A stretch of 24,004 nt of DNA from Bdellovibrio sp. Its GTDB lineage: Bacteria > Bdellovibrionota > Bdellovibrionia > Bdellovibrionales > Bdellovibrionaceae. Location of the stretch: NCBI GenBank assembly GCA_019104905.1, contig JAHRXB010000036.1, forward strand, positions 1-24,004, written 5' to 3'. Positions 8,268-15,813 of the stretch are shown in pieces (positions within the stretch are counted from its first letter, which is position 1; every line of letters starts with the position of its first letter). Under the pieces are notes generated by a model. That model saw only the letters and a list, made by a program, of their open reading frames with translations, was not told the DNA's origin and searched no databases. Made by a program: the position numbers and the translations under genes.

Positions 8268-8795
8268 ATGTACTTTGAAGCAGAACTCAAAGGTAAAAAA
8301 TATAAAGTCGACGTGGCCGAACAAAAGAATTCCTGGAAGCTCTCTTTACAAGAAGAGGGCAAAGAGTGGGTTCATTACGACATCTCCAAACGCGACTACA
8401 AACAAGCCGAGCAGTACATCAGCTTTCTTTTTGAAGGGAAATCTTATCTCATTGATGTCATTGGGCAAGACACTGAGTACACGGTGTTTACAAGAAACTC
8501 TTTCCGCGCCATCAAAGTCTTCAACGACGAAATGCTTTTGCATGAGTCTTTGAAAAAAGGCGGCGGTTTCGGCGGCGATCAAGAGCTCAAAGCCGGTATG
8601 CCAGGAAAGATCATCGAGATTTTTGCTAAAGAAGGCGAAATCGTGAAAGCCAATAAGCCGCTTTTAATTATGGAAGCGATGAAAATGGAAAACGAAATGC
8701 GCGCCTCTCGTGATGTGAAGATCAAAGAGATCAAGGTTAAACAGGGTGACTCTGTTGAGTCTGGAGCTGTTCTAATCAAATTCGAAGAACCATAA
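8268..8795 (+). CDS. Biotin carboxyl carrier protein of acyl-CoA carboxylase
   Basis: A 175-residue carrier. The C-terminal 70 residues are a biotinyl domain: LKAGMPGKIIEIFAKEGEIVKANKPLLI, then the canonical biotinylation site EAMKMENEM with biotin-accepting Lys139, then a closing VKQGDSVESGAVLIKFE. The N-terminal 95 residues are polar and beta-rich (FEAELKGKKYKVDV, SYLIDVIGQDTEYTVF) and resemble the BT/linker region of fused propionyl-CoA carboxylase alpha chains. This suggests that an ancestral alpha chain is here split after the carboxylase part. A Gly-rich hinge (GGGFGGDQE) joins the two halves. The start is only 2 nt after the accC stop, with AAGGA inside the accC end at 8256-8260, so the two are probably translationally coupled. 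A strong terminator follows. Confidence 0.93.
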   Translation: MYFEAELKGKKYKVDVAEQKNSWKLSLQEEGKEWVHYDISKRDYKQAEQYISFLFEGKSYLIDVIGQDTEYTVFTRNSFRAIKVFNDEMLLHESLKKGGGFGGDQELKAGMPGKIIEIFAKEGEIVKANKPLLIMEAMKMENEMRASRDVKIKEIKVKQGDSVESGAVLIKFEEP

Positions 8796-8818
8796 AAAGT
8801 TGCATCTTGAAAAACGAC

Positions 8819-8845
8819 AAAAGGGGCTGATTCAGCCCCTTTTTT
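8819..8845. terminator. Bidirectional rho-independent terminator
   Basis: AAAAGGGGCTGA (8819-8830) and TCAGCCCCTTTT (8832-8843) are perfect inverted arms around one central base; the usable stem is GGGGCT/AGCCCC with A/T flanks. There is a T-run to 8845 on the plus strand, and a T-rich tail also on the minus strand. It separates the convergent carboxylase operon and the tat-cluster secreted gene and probably ends both. Confidence 0.93.
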
Positions 8846-8866
8846 ATTTTGTAATCTGGAGTTCTT

Positions 8867-9562
8867 TTAAGGCGCCTTCAGTTGAGGACAGCGTTTTTTG
8901 ATAAAAGCTGGAAATGTATTTTCAGAGTACTTGAAGATCACATCCCCATCGCTTGTGTATTTAAAAAGTTCACTGTTTCGAATCGAACAGGTTTTTCCCA
9001 CCGAATCCTTCATCACCGAACTATTGCTGGCATTTCCCGTTGGAGCACTGCCAACTTTAAAGCCACCATCTAATAAGAGACCATGGTAACCGGAAATCTC
9101 GACACCCCCTCGATTGCCGGGTTCGACATAGTCAGCCACTTTTACGCTGGCGGCGCCCGAAATGCTTTTCAAACGTGCTTTGCGGGTGTCAAAGATAAAC
9201 TTATCTCCCGTAACATGGGTGACTTCCAACTCTTGGGCATCGAAGTTCCATTTAAATTTAATGTCGCTCAGCGGGCGTGGGAACATAAAGAACTCTCGCG
9301 CTGCCGTCGTCTGAGACTCATCACCAGGGCCATAGGAGTTAAACACCATGAAGAGGCCCTCGGTCGAAAATAAAAAATCACGATAGACTAAGTCCACGTA
9401 ACCATCCATTGGGTGCACGGAGAAAAAGCAAGAGTTGGTCGCGTCTGACCAAATCATCTGCACTTGTGTGTTGTCCTGGCGCTCAACAATATCGGGACAG
9501 GTTGCGGGGTCTGCTGCATAGACCGAACTCACCATCATCAAAAGACCAAATAAGAATGACAT
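8867..9562 (-). CDS. Secreted protein with four cysteines, function unknown
   Basis: A protein of 231 residues starting at the ATG at 9562, with GAGGAG about 9 nt upstream; a stop codon lies in frame just above, so no longer start exists. Residues 1-16 (MSFLFGLLMMVSSVYA) form a hydrophobic Sec-type signal peptide, short and without the usual basic residue, probably cut before ADPATC. The mature part has four cysteines (near residues 22, 44, 192 and 224), consistent with two disulfides, and is rich in aromatic beta-type segments. No catalytic motif or known family is recognised. There is no twin-arginine motif although it lies 55 nt after tatC on the same strand, so co-transcription with tatBC is possible but not proof of Tat dependence. 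It ends at the bidirectional terminator. Confidence 0.8.
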   Translation of the reverse strand: MSFLFGLLMMVSSVYAADPATCPDIVERQDNTQVQMIWSDATNSCFFSVHPMDGYVDLVYRDFLFSTEGLFMVFNSYGPGDESQTTAAREFFMFPRPLSDIKFKWNFDAQELEVTHVTGDKFIFDTRKARLKSISGAASVKVADYVEPGNRGGVEISGYHGLLLDGGFKVGSAPTGNASNSSVMKDSVGKTCSIRNSELFKYTSDGDVIFKYSENTFPAFIKKRCPQLKAP

Positions 9563-9617
9563 AGGATTTTTCTCCTCTGTCTTCTAGCTCACTTTATGCC
9601 TCTTGAGTTGTCAGCAT

Positions 9618-10379
9618 TTATTCGCGTTCGTTAATTCTTTGGGCTAGGTCGCGCTTGTTCTCGAAGACTCCGACGATGACAACGGAAATCTCAAAGAGAA
9701 GCCACATGGGCGCCAGCATCATGACCATGCTTAAAAGGTCTGGTGGGGTGATCACTGCGGCAATCACCGCAATCGTCATAATCGCGTAACGACGGTTCTT
9801 TTTAAGAAAAGCCTGACTTACGATTCCCAACATACCAAGAACGACAATGACTAATGGCAATTCAAACGCCACCCCGAACATCAAACACATCTGGGTAAAA
9901 AATCCCATGTATTGATCAATCGAAATCATGGGCTTATCGATGTCGCCCCCAAAGGTCATTAGGAACTGAAACGCCATGGGCAGGGCGATGTAATAAGAAA
10001 AAAGGGCTCCTAGAAGAAAAAGTCCTGTCCCTGACAAGATGAAACCCAAAGTGTATCGTCGTTCTTTCGCATACAAACCCGGAGCAATAAACTTCCAGAC
10101 CTGATAAAGCCAAAAAGGACAAGACACAAGAATTCCACACACAAATGCGAGCTTAAGATGGGCAATAAACTTATCGAGTGGACCCGTGTAGATCAAACCA
10201 CCACCCGGAAGATAGGGCGCAATGGGGGCTCTCACAAAGTTGAAGATCTTTTCGCTGAAGCCATAACAAATCCCAGTGGCAATCACGAGTATATAAGCGC
10301 AATTGATCAAACGCTTACGAAGTTCCGCCAAATGTTCATACAAGGATTGCGCTTTAGAATCGAGTTCTTCACTTCTCAT
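9618..10379 (-). CDS. tatC: Sec-independent (twin-arginine) protein translocase subunit TatC
   Basis: Core receptor of the Tat system in the inner membrane; it recognises twin-arginine signal peptides of folded proteins. The 253 residues start with the cytoplasmic segment LYEHLAELRKRLINCAYIL, matching the conserved HLxELRxRL motif, and then show about six hydrophobic segments. Other family marks are the periplasmic PFWLYQVWKFIAPGLYAKERR and the FGVAFELPLV and VITPPDLLSMVMM segments near the end. Length and topology are normal. The start overlaps the tatB stop by 4 nt (ATGA, 10376-10379), so the pair is translationally coupled. TatA is not in the window and must be encoded elsewhere if needed. 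Confidence 0.97.
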   Translation of the reverse strand: MRSEELDSKAQSLYEHLAELRKRLINCAYILVIATGICYGFSEKIFNFVRAPIAPYLPGGGLIYTGPLDKFIAHLKLAFVCGILVSCPFWLYQVWKFIAPGLYAKERRYTLGFILSGTGLFLLGALFSYYIALPMAFQFLMTFGGDIDKPMISIDQYMGFFTQMCLMFGVAFELPLVIVVLGMLGIVSQAFLKKNRRYAIMTIAVIAAVITPPDLLSMVMMLAPMWLLFEISVVIVGVFENKRDLAQRINERE

Positions 10380-10663
10380 GACGGTTTATGCTCTTCTTTT
10401 TTTTCTTCGGCTCCAGCTTGTTCTGCAGGGGCTTCCTGAGAAGTGCTTGTAGACTGCGGCGTGCGAGGAGGTGGTTCGTTGAAATCAATGCGGTCCACGC
10501 GAGCTTGTTGCTTCAGCTCTTCACCTAAAACATTAGTACTTCTTTTGAGTTCATTAAGAAAACGCCCCACCGTGCGAGCCACCTCAGGAAGCTCTTTCGG
10601 CCCAATCACAATCAGGGCGAGTATTGCGAGGAAAATGATTTCTGACATGCCAAGGCCAAACAT
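10376..10663 (-). CDS. tatB: Sec-independent protein translocase subunit TatB (TatA/B family)
   Basis: A 95-residue protein. It has one N-terminal membrane helix (MFGLGMSEIIFLAILALIVI), the hinge GPKELPEVARTVGRF, a long amphipathic helix with ELKRSTNVLGEELKQQ, and a proline-, glutamate- and lysine-rich disordered tail. TatB is preferred over TatA because of Glu8 in the helix, the GPKELPEVART hinge and the longer tail. A protein doing both jobs cannot be excluded. Partner of TatC in substrate recognition; its stop overlaps the tatC start. No good Shine-Dalgarno site is visible before the ATG at 10663, and the preceding gene stops 18 nt upstream, so translation may depend on coupling. Confidence 0.93.
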   Translation of the reverse strand: MFGLGMSEIIFLAILALIVIGPKELPEVARTVGRFLNELKRSTNVLGEELKQQARVDRIDFNEPPPRTPQSTSTSQEAPAEQAGAEEKKEEHKPS

Positions 10664-10681
10664 GGCGTCAGCATAGTGGAA

Positions 10682-11317
10682 TCAGCCTTGCTTGCCAAGC
10701 TTTACTTGGTCTTGAGGAAGAGTCAAAACCCCCATTTCCACAAGTTTTTCACGAGCCAGTTCTGAACCGGTTCTCATATACCGATCATAGAGGCGCAGAA
10801 TGCTTTCATCGCTTTTTACAAAGGAATGGTGACTGATATAAGTTAGGACATCGACAAAATCCAAAAACCGATGCGCGAAGGTCTTATACACCTTGGCCAT
10901 GGTGTCTTCCCGGGTACAGTGAGCCAAAGACGCATAGGCGGCCCCACCGATCTCGGCATAATAATCAATATCCACGATTTTACGCGATAAAGAGTCACCA
11001 AAAAAGCCGCTGATATACAGCGTCCGATCTCCCAGCTTTCGCAACATCTCCACCCTCACCGGGGGCTCGGAGTTTTGTGCCGTGAGATACATTTCCGCCA
11101 AAGTTTTTGGATTCTTTTGCCCACTCTCATTGGCGTACTCCGCCTCAAAGAGATTGCGTGCATCGAGATAGTGCTGAAGAAGATTTACAAGATAATTTTC
11201 CACCAAAGGAAAGGTTTGAATCTTCCTCTGCGAGAGACCTTTTTGAACAAGCTCTTGAAAGAACCCTTCGGGACTTACAAAAAGCTCAATTGATTCGCTT
11301 GACGCCTTTTCCCTCAT
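10682..11317 (-). CDS. Conserved-looking soluble protein of unknown function
   Basis: I read this from the ATG at 11317 (211 residues). A longer frame reaches a TTG at 11386, but that would start inside the likely terminator of the upstream gene and lacks a well-spaced ribosome site. The ATG itself has only GAGG one base away, so the start remains uncertain. The protein has no signal peptide or membrane segment and is largely helical. Recognisable stretches are LFVSPEGFFQELVQKGL, LVENYLVNLLQHYL, LRKLGDRTLYISGFFGDSL, a tyrosine-rich VDIDYYAEIGGAAYASLAH, and FAHRFLDFVDVLTYISHHSF. No catalytic motif is evident and I do not recognise the family. It lies 18 nt before tatB on the same strand, suggesting one transcript with tatBC. 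Confidence 0.75.
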   Translation of the reverse strand: MREKASSESIELFVSPEGFFQELVQKGLSQRKIQTFPLVENYLVNLLQHYLDARNLFEAEYANESGQKNPKTLAEMYLTAQNSEPPVRVEMLRKLGDRTLYISGFFGDSLSRKIVDIDYYAEIGGAAYASLAHCTREDTMAKVYKTFAHRFLDFVDVLTYISHHSFVKSDESILRLYDRYMRTGSELAREKLVEMGVLTLPQDQVKLGKQG

Positions 11318-11396
11318 ACCTCTTAGTTTAACAAAACTGAGACAGTTTTCGGTTAATGTTTTTTTGTTCCTGGGCCTAAGTCTCAAAATAGAACAG

Positions 11397-11417
11397 AAAA
11401 GGCCTCGGGGGCCCTCT
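11397..11417 (-). terminator. Likely rho-independent terminator of the M16 peptidase gene
   Basis: Read on the minus strand directly after the M16 stop, AGAGGGCC pairs with GGCCTTTT (eight pairs including two G-U) around a CCCGA loop. It is followed by a T-rich stretch (TTTTCTGTTCTATTTT). It separates the peptidase from the tat cluster. Confidence 0.6.
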
Positions 11418-11418
11418 T

Positions 11419-14019
11419 CTATTTCACGTCAGAGGGACCCACAAGACTGATCACCGTGGGCTGCGCAAAAATTCGTTGCGCCAATCGCTGCACCTCTTCA
11501 GGTGTGACTGCGAAATATTTTTCCGCCACATCCAGGCTTTCGCGATAGTTTAAGCCGTAAATGTCATCAAACAAAATGGCGTTCCCCACCGTGCTCTTGC
11601 GTTGCAATTCAATATCGTGACGACCAATCAGATAGCGTTGAGCCCGAGTGAGCTCTTCAGAACTAATTTTTGTTTCTGCCAACTTCTGAAACTCAGCCTT
11701 TAACATCTGAACTGCTTTTTCGGATTTCTCTGGAGAGCAGCCGATGTATCCACCGAAATATCCACACTCGATGCCCTCCATGTGCATCGGCGAAACTGAA
11801 TAGGCCAAGGAGTTCTTATCGCGAAGTTCAAGAAACAGTCTGCCACCCTGTCCACTTAGAATAGACTGAATAATCTCAAGCGTAAAACGCTCGGGATCTT
11901 TTAAAGTCAGCCCCCGATAGCCCACAATAATGTGGCTTTGTTCCTTTTTAAGCTCATGGAAAAGTTTTTTGTTCTCTTTAAGGTCGCCGATCGCAAAACT
12001 ATTGGTGATCTTTTCGCCTCGCGGAAGTTCTTTTGTGAGAGCCTCCATCGACTTCACCCATTTATCCTTATTGACGTCCCCGACCACACAGATGGTCAAG
12101 TTCTTGGCGTGGGCAATTTTTCCATAGTAATTTTTAAGTTCTTTGGTGCCAATGGCCGAAATAGACTGTTCGCTGCCAATGACGTCCCGAGAATACGGAT
12201 GCCCCTTAAAGATCTCTTTCATGAAGTTAAGCACACAAATCTGTGCAGGGTTGTCGTTGCGGGATTTAATCTGGTTTTTGATGATGACTTTTTCACGCTC
12301 CAGAATGGATTCAGGAAACTGCGGCGTCAGCAACGAGTCCGAGTAGATTTCCAACATTCGATCTTCAAATGGCGATAGATAATCCATAGAAAGACCCACA
12401 GAGTTGCGCCCCCCAAAGGCTCCGATGCCTGCGGCCATTTCATCTACTTTCAGATTGATCTCATCCTCTGAAAATTTCTTTGAGCCCGAAAGCCAGTTGC
12501 GCGAGAACAGCTCGGTCAATCCGTTCTGACTTTCATCTTCTACGCGCACACCGCCCATGAAGGCGGCCTTCATGGCAACATAAGGAGTTTCTTTCTGTTC
12601 GCGAATGAGCAGCGTCGCCCCCGAAGAAAGGATGATTTTTTCCGTCTTCGGAGTTTGTCGTTCCGCCCCCAGATTGATGTTAAACTTTTTTGCGACAAAT
12701 TTTTGTTGGGCCTTCGCCGGCTTGATTTTTTCTAGGGCCTTTTTAAAATCTTTCGAAAAACTCTTTAAGATTTTTTCCGCTTCTTTCTTTTCCATGTTAG
12801 TCAAAAGAGAAAGGCCAAAAGAGTTGGCTTTAAAATACTTCCTCGCCACCTTTTGAATATCTTCGGGTTTCAAAGCGTAGATCTGTTTCATGTACTTCTT
12901 ATAGTAGTCATGATCTCCATAATAGAACTCGTTGCTTCCGGCTTTTCTCGCAATGTTATCCACAGTCTCCATGGAATAGACTTCGTGGCTTGCGAAGTTA
13001 GTAATTGCTTTTTGCATTTCTGCCGCCGTGGGCGGAGTTTCAATGATTCGGGTCATTTCAGGAATGAGTGCTTGCAAAGCCCTTCCCAGATTCTCCTTTT
13101 CAAGATTGAAGGAGATCGCAAAAAGACCGTCATCTTGCATCGAATAGCTAAATGATCCCACTGAGTTTGTAAGGGGTTCTTTGATGCGCAGACTTTGCAT
13201 TAGGCGCGATGAGTCCCCCTGACCCAGAATGGCCGACAACACCTCCAGCGCCGCAATATCCTTGTTTTTTACGCTGGGAATTCTCCAGGTCAGATATCCC
13301 GTTGTCTGTTCAAATTTAGCGTGCTCAACCTTAATGCGAATATTCTTTTGCGCAGGCTCTTTGCTGCGGGAAACCTTACGAAGCTTGTAGGGCGCAAATT
13401 CGCCAAACATTTGCTCCACCTTCTTCTTCATTTCTTTCGAATCAAAATCCCCGGCTACAACCAGGAACATATTTGAAGGCACATAGCGGCTTTGATAATA
13501 GTCACGAATTTTTTTGGGGGACACCTTGTTCACAACTTTGTCGTAACCGATCACAGGTCGGCCATAGGGACTTTTCTTAAATACGTTTGTGAACAAGAGT
13601 TGACTGGCACGACGGCCCGGGCTGTCTTGACCTCGTTTGATTTCTTCTATGACCACTTCGCGCTCGTTATCAATTTCTTGCGGATCAAAGGTGGGAAAGC
13701 CCATCATCTCGCTAATCACATCCAAGGCGACATCCGAGAATTGCTTGGAAATCGTCACATAAAAGACCGTCTGATCAAAAGAGGTATAGGCATTAAGCTC
13801 TCCGCCAGATCCCTCAACAGTCGCCGCAATTTCTCCGACTTTATATTTGCGAGTGCCTTTAAAGACCAGATGCTCGATAAAGTGAGAAATCCCCTCCTCG
13901 CCCTTTTTTTCATCCGCAGAGCCTGTTTTCACCCACATTTGAACTGAGACCACCGGTGACTTATGGCTTTCCAAGAAAAGGACTTTGAGACCGTTTTTTA
14001 GTTGAAATTTTTTAGACAT
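11419..14019 (-). CDS. M16 family zinc metallopeptidase, two-domain (pitrilysin-like)
   Basis: A protein of 866 residues with two M16 repeats. The first (about 1-430) carries the inverted zinc motif HFIEH (His46, Glu49, His50) and the downstream Glu126 in NEREVVIEEI, so it should be catalytic. The second repeat (about 445-866) begins similarly (SSGATLLIREQKETPYVAMKA) but has GLTELFSRN in place of the zinc motif. It keeps the substrate-binding GGRLFLELRDKNSLAYSV segment (725-742). This active plus inactive pairing in one chain resembles fused forms of the two-subunit processing-peptidase type. There is no signal peptide, so a cytoplasmic location or non-classical export is suggested. The start codon lies 16 bases from the divergent hemW start; GGGAG is 11 nt upstream. 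Substrate unknown. Confidence 0.93.
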   Translation of the reverse strand: MSKKFQLKNGLKVLFLESHKSPVVSVQMWVKTGSADEKKGEEGISHFIEHLVFKGTRKYKVGEIAATVEGSGGELNAYTSFDQTVFYVTISKQFSDVALDVISEMMGFPTFDPQEIDNEREVVIEEIKRGQDSPGRRASQLLFTNVFKKSPYGRPVIGYDKVVNKVSPKKIRDYYQSRYVPSNMFLVVAGDFDSKEMKKKVEQMFGEFAPYKLRKVSRSKEPAQKNIRIKVEHAKFEQTTGYLTWRIPSVKNKDIAALEVLSAILGQGDSSRLMQSLRIKEPLTNSVGSFSYSMQDDGLFAISFNLEKENLGRALQALIPEMTRIIETPPTAAEMQKAITNFASHEVYSMETVDNIARKAGSNEFYYGDHDYYKKYMKQIYALKPEDIQKVARKYFKANSFGLSLLTNMEKKEAEKILKSFSKDFKKALEKIKPAKAQQKFVAKKFNINLGAERQTPKTEKIILSSGATLLIREQKETPYVAMKAAFMGGVRVEDESQNGLTELFSRNWLSGSKKFSEDEINLKVDEMAAGIGAFGGRNSVGLSMDYLSPFEDRMLEIYSDSLLTPQFPESILEREKVIIKNQIKSRNDNPAQICVLNFMKEIFKGHPYSRDVIGSEQSISAIGTKELKNYYGKIAHAKNLTICVVGDVNKDKWVKSMEALTKELPRGEKITNSFAIGDLKENKKLFHELKKEQSHIIVGYRGLTLKDPERFTLEIIQSILSGQGGRLFLELRDKNSLAYSVSPMHMEGIECGYFGGYIGCSPEKSEKAVQMLKAEFQKLAETKISSEELTRAQRYLIGRHDIELQRKSTVGNAILFDDIYGLNYRESLDVAEKYFAVTPEEVQRLAQRIFAQPTVISLVGPSDVK

Positions 14020-14035
14020 ACTCTAGATAACTCCC

Positions 14036-15208
14036 ATGGCATTTGGCGTCTACGTTCACATTCCTTACTGCATTCAGCGCTGCACTTATTGTGACTTCGC
14101 AACTTACGAGCAAAGTAAGATTTTGCCGCCGGATCAGTACGTCGAACTGCTCTTTAAAGAAATTCGCCAGAAGCATCGGTATTACACCCCCCAAAGTCTT
14201 GATACGATCTATTTTGGAGGAGGAACACCCAGCCTGATCCCTGCTCATCTTATTGTAGCGATTATCAAAGAGCTGGGAAGGTTTGGGTATACAACTAGAC
14301 CCGACACCGAAATCACTATCGAAATTAATCCGGCAACGATCGACGAAGAAAAGTTGAAAGTCTATTTAGACCACGGAGTAAATCGTTTTAGTGTGGGCGC
14401 TCAAACTTTTGATGATCGCTTGTTGAAAATGGTGAATCGCGAACACTCGGCCCGGCAAACTCTCCAGACGCTGGACCTTTTGCGAGCCTACGATCTTAAC
14501 TTCAGCTTCGACATCCTATTTGCGCTCCCATCCCAAACGGTGGCTGGCCTTAAAAACGATGTCAAAATAGCCATTGAACAAGGCGCACGACATATCAGTC
14601 CTTATTGCCTGACCGTTCCTGACGGTCATCCGCTATCTAAAGGCCGACCTGTCGACGACGAACAGATTGAGATGTTCGACATTATCGCCTCAGAACTCAC
14701 GGCGAGTGGTTTTCAACAGTATGAGATTTCTAACTTTGCACGCCCCGGCTTTGAGTCTCGACATAATATGCTTTATTGGGTTGATGAGCCTTATTGGAGC
14801 CTTGGCCTGAGTGCCCACTCTTACTCCAAGGAGTCCGCCTGGGGAACACGCTATTGGAATATCAATTCTATCGGCGAATACCAAAGGCAGATCCTCGCCT
14901 TTGATGGTCGGGAATTTGCGACCCCCACCCAGCATTTACCGAAAGAACAGTACGAGATCCTTGAAATGCATCAGGCGCTCACCGACTTTTGTCATACTTC
15001 GATGCGTTTAATGCGAGGGCTCAAAACAGAGCAGTTGGCTCAAAAATTTCCAGCCTCTGTTCAAGAAAAAGTGTTTGGTCTTCTTAAAGGGCTTGAGGAA
15101 AAATCTTGGGTTCAACATGACAACGGGCATTGGTCTTTAACTCGCTCTGGCCTGGTTCTAAGCAACAAAGTATTTCAAGAACTGACCTTCCTTGAAGGGG
15201 ATGTTTAG
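14036..15208 (+). CDS. hemW: Radical SAM protein HemW (heme chaperone, HemN-like)
   Basis: A protein of 390 residues. The radical-SAM cluster motif is CIQRCTYCDF (Cys12, Cys16, Cys19) within VYVHIPYC, followed by IYFGGGTPS for SAM binding and EITIEINPAT. It has the three-cysteine form with Phe after, and the C-terminal RHNMLYWVDEPYWSLGLSAHSY signature. These separate HemW from the coproporphyrinogen dehydrogenase HemN, which has a fourth Cys and an extra N-terminal region. HemW proteins are thought to hand heme to target proteins. The N-terminus matches the family from the first residue, so the ATG at 14036 is firm. No Shine-Dalgarno site precedes it, and a TTGAAA...GATAAC pair (14002, 14026) would give a leaderless transcript. 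Confidence 0.93.
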   Translation: MAFGVYVHIPYCIQRCTYCDFATYEQSKILPPDQYVELLFKEIRQKHRYYTPQSLDTIYFGGGTPSLIPAHLIVAIIKELGRFGYTTRPDTEITIEINPATIDEEKLKVYLDHGVNRFSVGAQTFDDRLLKMVNREHSARQTLQTLDLLRAYDLNFSFDILFALPSQTVAGLKNDVKIAIEQGARHISPYCLTVPDGHPLSKGRPVDDEQIEMFDIIASELTASGFQQYEISNFARPGFESRHNMLYWVDEPYWSLGLSAHSYSKESAWGTRYWNINSIGEYQRQILAFDGREFATPTQHLPKEQYEILEMHQALTDFCHTSMRLMRGLKTEQLAQKFPASVQEKVFGLLKGLEEKSWVQHDNGHWSLTRSGLVLSNKVFQELTFLEGDV

Positions 15209-15283
15209 GGACCGGTCTGGGACCCTCGCGCATTGACAATCCTAAATCAATACACAATCTTAAGTATTGCGAAAGGATGTGCC

Positions 15284-15802
15284 ATGTCAGAAGAAAACAA
15301 CTCTCAAAACTCCAATCCTCCAAAGAATGAAAATTTGGATGCCTCTTCTGAAATTCAAAAGCTGCAAGAGCAAGCTGAGAAATTCAAAAATGACTATCTT
15401 TATCTGCGTGCCGAGTTTGAAAACTACAAGCGCAACGCCATCAAAGAACGCTCTGATTTGATGAAATACGGGGGCGAACGTTTTATTCGCGAACTTCTTG
15501 AGGTTGTCGATAATTTTGAACGCGCCCTTCAGGTCAATGTCGGAGCAGAAAACTTCAACACCTACAAACAAGGTGTCGAGTTGACGGCCCAGGAGCTTAA
15601 GTCCTTGCTACAAAGAAATGCCGTCACCGAAGTTCCTTCTCATGGAACTCCTTTTGATCCGATGGTGCATGAAGCTCTCGGTGCTGAGCCCTCTGAACAA
15701 GTCGCGCCGGGGCATATTCTTCGTGTCTTTAAAAAACCTTATAAACTTCATGATAAATTAATTCGTCCCGGGCAAGTGGTTGTCGCCAAAAAGCCGGAAT
15801 AA
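15284..15802 (+). CDS. grpE: Nucleotide exchange factor GrpE
   Basis: Exchanges ADP for ATP on the chaperone DnaK. The start at 15284 has AAAGGA 6 nt upstream and gives 172 residues; an in-frame codon at 15233 lacks such a site. Residues 1-20 are an Asn/Ser-rich disordered tail. Residues about 22-80 form the long dimerising helix (EIQKLQEQAEKFKNDYLYLRAEFENY, then KERSDLMKYGGERFIRELLEVVDNFERAL). The C-terminal beta domain contains FDPMVHEALG and VFKKPYKLHDKLIRPGQVVVAK, the family signature. It is followed after 11 nt by dnaJ, but dnaK is not present. No CIRCE element or convincing heat-shock promoter is seen upstream. Confidence 0.96.
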   Translation: MSEENNSQNSNPPKNENLDASSEIQKLQEQAEKFKNDYLYLRAEFENYKRNAIKERSDLMKYGGERFIRELLEVVDNFERALQVNVGAENFNTYKQGVELTAQELKSLLQRNAVTEVPSHGTPFDPMVHEALGAEPSEQVAPGHILRVFKKPYKLHDKLIRPGQVVVAKKPE

Positions 15803-15813
15803 GTGGGTGTTGA

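Noticed and set aside
15233..15261. TTGACA upstream of grpE as a sigma-70 promoter
   Set aside because: The -35 is perfect but no -10 with more than three matches occurs at 16-18 nt, so it was not listed as a feature.
15209..15283. CIRCE element or sigma-32 promoter ahead of grpE
   Set aside because: No inverted TTAGCACTC/GAGTGCTAA repeat and no CCCCAT-type -10 were found.
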